From positions 1,994,885-2,058,884 of the forward strand of contig NZ_CP036339.1 of assembly GCF_007746075.1 (NCBI RefSeq): a DNA stretch of 64,000 nt. Reading direction: 5' to 3'. This stretch comes from Lacipirellula limnantheis. GTDB taxonomy: Bacteria; Planctomycetota; Planctomycetia; Pirellulales; Lacipirellulaceae. Every line of letters begins with the position of its first letter. The stretch's first letter is position 1. Both the position numbers and the translations under genes were made by a program. The notes beneath the pieces are model-generated. The model saw nothing but the letters and a program-made list of their open reading frames with translations. It made no database searches and was not told the DNA's origin. Of this stretch, positions 59,678 through 64,000 are shown piece after piece.

Positions 59678-60541
59678 TCAGCCCTGGGCAATCCGGCCTT
59701 CGACAAGCTTCACCGTCCGGTCGGCCTGCCCGGCGATCCAGGGGTCGTGGGTCACCATGACTATAGTGAGCTTTTCGCGGTCGTTCAACTCGGCGAGCAT
59801 CCGCATAATCGACTCCCCGCTGGCTCGATCGAGATTCCCAGTAGGCTCATCGGCGAATAGCAACTTCGGCTTCAGCATGAGCGCCCGCGCGACGGCCGCG
59901 CGCTGCATTTCTCCGCCGGATAGTTCGCGCGGCTTGTGCTTCGCGCGGTGACCGATGCCGACCATTTCGAGCAGTTCGTATGCCCGACGCCGGTAAGCGG
60001 CTCGATTTCGCAGGTATCCGAGCACTCCTCCGGCAATCATCGCTGGCGCCAGGACGTTCTCGAGCGCCGTCATCTCCGGCAGCAGGTGATAAAACTGAAA
60101 CACCATCCCAAAGTGGCGGTTGCGCAGCATGTCGCGGGCCGCCGAGGGAATGTTGTCAATGCGGTGATGGTCGAACCGGATTTCGCCCGCATCTGGCTGA
60201 TCGAGCGTGGCAAGCAAGTGCATCAGCGTACTCTTGCCGCTGCCGCTTTGGCCCACGATGGCCAAGAACTCGCCACGTTCGACAAACAAACTAATTCCTT
60301 GCAAGACGGGGATGCCGATGTTCCCCTTGCGATAACTCTTGAAAAGCTCGCGGCAGGCGAGTTGAATCGAGACCTCTTCGAGCACCGGCGTCAATTCCAG
60401 CTCCTGGCGTGATCGCGCCGCGTGGTCGGCGAGAGTGAGGACGCCATTGCTGCGCGGACTCGCCAGCGGCGCATCGGCTGCGCGACGCGGCGTAATCCAC
60501 CCAGGAGAAGCAGACGTCGATTGAAGAGGTTGGCGACTCAT
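59678..60541 (-). CDS. lolD: ABC transporter ATP-binding protein, LolD type
   Basis: 287 residues, longer than usual LolD owing to a ~55-residue N-terminal extension of low conservation (a later start is possible). Walker A AIVGQSGSGKSTLMHLLATL, Q-loop MVFQFYHLLPEMTALEN, signature LSGGEMQRAAVARALMLKPK, Walker B LLFADEPTGNLD and H-loop VMVTHD. Pairs with the permease 44 bp upstream; together a LolCDE/MacB-like extractor of lipoproteins. Confidence 0.9.
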   Translation of the reverse strand: MSRQPLQSTSASPGWITPRRAADAPLASPRSNGVLTLADHAARSRQELELTPVLEEVSIQLACRELFKSYRKGNIGIPVLQGISLFVERGEFLAIVGQSGSGKSTLMHLLATLDQPDAGEIRFDHHRIDNIPSAARDMLRNRHFGMVFQFYHLLPEMTALENVLAPAMIAGGVLGYLRNRAAYRRRAYELLEMVGIGHRAKHKPRELSGGEMQRAAVARALMLKPKLLFADEPTGNLDRASGESIMRMLAELNDREKLTIVMVTHDPWIAGQADRTVKLVEGRIAQG

Positions 60542-60585
60542 GCGATGTCTCGATCGTTCGAGGCGACGAAGTGAATTCTGTACGT

Positions 60586-62145
60586 CTACTCAAATCGCAG
60601 TGCGCGGACCGGATGGAGCGACGCGGCGCGTATGGCGGGGATAATGCTCGACAAAATGGCGATGCCCATTGCTCCACTAGCGATACAGATGACAGTCACT
60701 GGCTCAATGATCGTTGGGATTTTGTAGAAGTAATAGACCGACGGATCGAATACCGGCTGACCTGTGAGCCAACCCAGAAAGTCGGCGACCTCATTGATGT
60801 TCTTAACGAAGATGATCCCGCCGATGGTGCCGACTCCCGCGCCAACGATGCCTAAGCTGAGGCCATAAGCGAGGAAAATTCCGAGAATCCCCCAGCCCGA
60901 GGCGCCGAGGGACTTCAGGATGCCAATGTCGCGCGTCTTCTCGACGACGATCATGAAGAAGATCGCCAGGATGCCGAAGCCCGCCACCGCGATGATCATG
61001 AACAGCAGCACGTTAAGGACGGCGGTTTCCATCTGCACGGCCGCGAGCAAAGCGCCCTGCTCGTCGCGCCAGGTGCTGACCTGATACAGTTGCTGCGGAA
61101 ACGCCTCCTGGAGGCGATCGCGAATTGCATCAGCGTCCGCGCCGGGCTTCAGCTTGATCTGGATCGTCGTAAACTTGCCGACGCCAGTTTTCGGATCGAT
61201 CATCCCCCGATCCTTCTGCAGCGCCTTCAGCGGCACGAAAGCGAAGTTCGCGTCGTACTCGCTCATTTTGCTTTCATAGAAATCGACGACAGTGTATTCC
61301 TGCCCGACGATCTCGGGCGGCATCACGGCCAGTGGAAACGCGACCTTCACGTCGTCGCCCGGCAAGCCAAGGTAGTGGTCGACGCCGTCGGGCGTGCGGA
61401 AACCGCAGATCCCGATCCCCAACACGATGCCGGTGTGTTGCTCCGTCGCCGGGTCGAAGTCGCGTCCTTCTTGCTCGCCGGAAGCGGCAGCCGCAGCCGC
61501 GAAGGGGTCCATCGTGGCGGGCGTCGCGGAGGCGTCGGCCTTGGATCCTGCATCGGCTTCGCGGAGTTCCCGCAGCCGTTTCTCGTCGGCAGCTCGTTGT
61601 TTGGCAAGCATCGCCTTGTACGAGCGATACTTCCAACCCGCGTCGCGCATTACCTCCCGCGGCTTCGCCTCCTCGGCGGGCACTTGGTGATCGAGCACAT
61701 CGTACCCCTCATCCCGCAAATTAAACGACAGCTGCTTGCGGTTCTCAGGATGTTGCAGAAACTCGCCGAATTGACTCACGGAGGCGTAGGACGCCTCGTC
61801 GATGCCAATGAGCGTCACCTGCCGCGGCAGTGACTCGCCCCCCACGGTCATGTAGAGCAGTGACGGCACATGCACCGTCGGCGACATACCGACGACCACG
61901 TCGCCCACCGTCTCGCGAATCTTCGCCATATGGGCGTCGGCGTCGAGAGCCCCGTCGAGACTGCGCGTCCGGACGATCAAATCGCCGAGCATCCCGTTCA
62001 GCCGTCCCTGCATCTCGTGCGTGAACCCCGCCATGACGCTGTTGACGACGATCATCGTCGCCACGCCGAGCGTGACGCTTACGATGCAGAGCAGCGCGAT
62101 ATAGCGCGTGCGCAGGTAACGCCAGCAGAGGAGGAGTTTGTACAT
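60586..62145 (-). CDS. LolC/LolE-type ABC transporter permease
   Basis: 519 residues: N-terminal helix WRYLRTRYIALLCIVSVTLG, VATMIVVNSVMAGFTHEMQG, a periplasmic domain to about 370 containing an unusual charged alanine-rich insertion (near 170-225), and three C-terminal helices (IIAVAGFGILAIFFMIVVEK, GILGIFLAYGLSLGIVGAGV and a last one ending PVRALRFE). Typical 4-TM FtsX-like topology. Operonic with lolD; exports lipoproteins to the outer membrane by family analogy. Only one permease, so probably a homodimer. Confidence 0.9.
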   Translation of the reverse strand: MYKLLLCWRYLRTRYIALLCIVSVTLGVATMIVVNSVMAGFTHEMQGRLNGMLGDLIVRTRSLDGALDADAHMAKIRETVGDVVVGMSPTVHVPSLLYMTVGGESLPRQVTLIGIDEASYASVSQFGEFLQHPENRKQLSFNLRDEGYDVLDHQVPAEEAKPREVMRDAGWKYRSYKAMLAKQRAADEKRLRELREADAGSKADASATPATMDPFAAAAAASGEQEGRDFDPATEQHTGIVLGIGICGFRTPDGVDHYLGLPGDDVKVAFPLAVMPPEIVGQEYTVVDFYESKMSEYDANFAFVPLKALQKDRGMIDPKTGVGKFTTIQIKLKPGADADAIRDRLQEAFPQQLYQVSTWRDEQGALLAAVQMETAVLNVLLFMIIAVAGFGILAIFFMIVVEKTRDIGILKSLGASGWGILGIFLAYGLSLGIVGAGVGTIGGIIFVKNINEVADFLGWLTGQPVFDPSVYYFYKIPTIIEPVTVICIASGAMGIAILSSIIPAIRAASLHPVRALRFE

Positions 62146-62175
62146 ATCATGCCGTCCTTGGCGAGGAAAAACGTA

Positions 62176-62829
62176 CTAGGGCTTTCTCTTGGAGTCCGAA
62201 ACTTCGGCTGGAACTTGCGTTGACACTCGACGGTAAATGCGTCGCTGTAGTGGTCGCGGATCATCCATTCGGTAGATCTCATCGCTATGTTTTTCTAGGC
62301 ATGCTGCTAATTCGACTGCCGTCGATGTGATTACTGCAGTGCCCAGCCATCCCACCCCCGGAGTGCCAACCAACTCACCGTCTTTGATCAGCCGATCGAT
62401 CACTGTTTGGTCGGCTAGCCAGACGGCGATCCACTCTCCGCGACGTTCACAACGCACGGGAAGCAGGTTTCCCGGCGGAGTATTCGGGTCTTGCTTGGCT
62501 GCTTCTACCAGAACCTTTCCATTCAAAGCCGCGCACTCGGCTAGGTCTTCTTCCAAGTAGGTCACATCCCCTATTTTGAACAACCTGAATGGATTTGAGT
62601 GCGGATCGCCGCTATCTAAGTCGCGGTGCAAATACAAACCATTCGTATAGTGCTCGATTGCGATCCGACCGCCGCTGCCAAATTCGGGGTCTGACTGCTC
62701 CTCCCAGACGCCGACAATTGCCTCATCCGTAACTGCTTGGCCTACCTCGCTTAACTTATGTGTTGTAAACACACAGCCAGCCGTTAGCACAGCAAGACTG
62801 ATGGCGGTGGCGATGCTGAGCAATCGCAT
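62176..62829 (-). CDS. putative lipoprotein of unknown function
   Basis: 217 residues. Signal MRLLSIATAISLAVLTAGC with a clear lipobox ending at C19. Mature part begins VFTTHKLSEVGQAVTDEAIV then GVWEEQSDPEFGSGGRIAIE, with a strand-rich body. No family recognised. It sits between lysS and the Lol exporter genes in the same direction, perhaps in one operon. Confidence 0.7.
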   Translation of the reverse strand: MRLLSIATAISLAVLTAGCVFTTHKLSEVGQAVTDEAIVGVWEEQSDPEFGSGGRIAIEHYTNGLYLHRDLDSGDPHSNPFRLFKIGDVTYLEEDLAECAALNGKVLVEAAKQDPNTPPGNLLPVRCERRGEWIAVWLADQTVIDRLIKDGELVGTPGVGWLGTAVITSTAVELAACLEKHSDEIYRMDDPRPLQRRIYRRVSTQVPAEVSDSKRKP

Positions 62830-62858
62830 TATCTGCGGCCTCCTTGCCGCCGCAGCCG

Positions 62859-64000
62859 TCATTTTTCCGGCCGCAGCACCGGGAACAAAATCACATCCCG
62901 AATCGATTGGGTCCCCGTCAGCAGCATCACAAACCGATCGATGCCAATCCCGAGCCCCCCCGCCGGCGGCATGCCGTGCCGCAGCGCGCGGATGAAATCG
63001 TGATCCATCTTCGCCATCGAATCTTCTTCGCTCATCCCCGCGAGTTGGCTGCGGAAGAGCTCTTCCTGCAGATCGGGGTCGTTCAGTTCGGTGTAGGCGT
63101 TGGCAATTTCCATCCCGCCGATGAACAGTTCGAACCGCTCCGCCACCGTCGGGTCGCTCGTCTTCCGCTTCGTCAGCGGGCAAATGCTCGCCGGGTAGTC
63201 GATCACGAAGATCGGCCCTTCGAGGGCGTCTTCGACCTTTGCCTCGAAGACGTCATTCTTGATGACGTCAGGATGCCGGCCCGCCGTTTCGATGCCCAGC
63301 TTCTTCGCCAGTGCCGCGACGGCGGCCGAATCGGTCGGATCGACGCCCGCATGCTGTTGGAACAACTCGGCGTAGGTCGCCCGCTTGAACGGCGGCCGGA
63401 AATCGACGGTCTTTCCCGCGAAATCAATGCTGTACGAAGTCGGCTTGCCGTCGCCGCCGCCGCGAATGGCGTGGATCGCCTCGCAGATGCACTCTTCGGT
63501 GAGGTCCATCATCGAACGGTAATCGCCGTACGCCTGATAGACCTCGAGCATCGTGAACTCGGGGTTATGCTTGGGGCTAATACCCTCATTCCGATAGACG
63601 CGGCCCAGTTCGTACACGCGCTCGACGCCGCCGACCAAGAGTCGCTTCAGGTGCAACTCCAGCGCGATTCGCATAAACAGATCGAGGTCGAGCGTGTTGT
63701 GATGCGTTGTGAACGGCCGCGCGGCGGCGCCGCCGGCAATCGTGTGGAGCGTCGGCCCTTCGACCTCAACGAACCCGCGATCACCGAGCGTCTTGCGAAT
63801 CGACGACACGATCCGCGTCCGATCGAGAAACCGGTCGAGGACCCCTTCGTTGTAGGTCAGGTCGAGATACCGCTGGCGCGTCCGTAACTCGGCGTCTTGC
63901 AGGCCGCTATGTTTTTCTGGCGGAGTTTCGATCGACTTGGTCAAGATATGGAGCCGCTCAGCGAAGATCGACAATTCGCCTGTCTTGGTGCGCTTGAGCG
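62859..64000 (-). CDS. lysS: lysyl-tRNA synthetase, class II (5' end beyond window)
   Basis: Partial: the frame is open to the window edge (position 64000). Visible: end of the anticodon-binding OB fold ([20 protein letters not shown]), motif 1 region [20 protein letters not shown], motif 2 [20 protein letters not shown], motif 3 [20 protein letters not shown] and end [14 protein letters not shown]. About the last 380 residues are in the window; roughly 100-120 N-terminal residues are missing. Confidence 0.95.
   Translation of the reverse strand, partial: LKRTKTGELSIFAERLHILTKSIETPPEKHSGLQDAELRTRQRYLDLTYNEGVLDRFLDRTRIVSSIRKTLGDRGFVEVEGPTLHTIAGGAAARPFTTHHNTLDLDLFMRIALELHLKRLLVGGVERVYELGRVYRNEGISPKHNPEFTMLEVYQAYGDYRSMMDLTEECICEAIHAIRGGGDGKPTSYSIDFAGKTVDFRPPFKRATYAELFQQHAGVDPTDSAAVAALAKKLGIETAGRHPDVIKNDVFEAKVEDALEGPIFVIDYPASICPLTKRKTSDPTVAERFELFIGGMEIANAYTELNDPDLQEELFRSQLAGMSEEDSMAKMDHDFIRALRHGMPPAGGLGIGIDRFVMLLTGTQSIRDVILFPVLRPEK

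Overview
The window looks like chromosome of a planctomycete, probably Pirellulales (Lacipirellula/Pirellula-like). The reasons are its GC-rich codon use, dockerin and PEP-CTERM secreted proteins, a DUF1598 protein, several small conserved proteins I know only from planctomycetes, and xis-repA-int modules of the type common in that phylum. This is family recognition by eye; no search was run.

Layout. (1) 1-5.4 kb: PEP carboxylase, then a secreted GH18/dockerin/PEP-CTERM protein. (2) 5.37-28.35 kb: a genomic island of about 23 kb in the 3' end of tRNA-Leu(UAA). It has a 23-bp direct repeat with one mismatch at its ends (5369-5391 and 28327-28349) and an integrase running into the tRNA. At its right end are two paralogous small genes, an excisionase-like HTH protein, a RepA/AAA ATPase and the integrase. 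A serine recombinase, an HTH-HNH pair and an hsdR remnant lie elsewhere. Most of the interior is an array of very small genes, mainly membrane proteins, plus four PEP-CTERM proteins and duplicated rrf2 regulators. They are tied together by shared promoter modules, a stop-codon hairpin and long duplications. (3) 28.4-64 kb: ordinary chromosome. It holds a DUF819 permease, leuA behind an apparent leucine attenuator, a LolA-like lipoprotein, a nuclease, HNH protein, ferredoxin, ECF sigma factor, ispD, tyrS, glycerate kinase, DUF1598 and DUF11-type envelope proteins, a Ser/Thr kinase, the primary sigma factor, AtuA plus enoyl-CoA hydratase, rpmG, recJ, ilvE, a LolCDE-type exporter and lysS (cut by the window end).

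Main observations. First, leuA has a complete-looking ribosome-mediated attenuator: promoter, 19-residue leader peptide with six consecutive leucines, competing hairpins and a terminator. Second, island integration appears to have exchanged gene ends. The integrase now ends in tRNA antisense sequence, and the 76 codons that would follow attP in the excised circle are fused in frame to the GH18 gene. Third, about 18 island genes have a -10 box only 6-8 nt before the ATG, implying leaderless mRNAs. Six copies of a GNRA-tetraloop hairpin sit on gene ends and supply stop codons. Together these suggest a modular small-gene cassette array spread by recombination.

Limits: no similarity search, folding or GC calculation was run. 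Names for small conserved proteins rest on recall of family patterns, and start codons of island genes were chosen mostly from promoter spacing.
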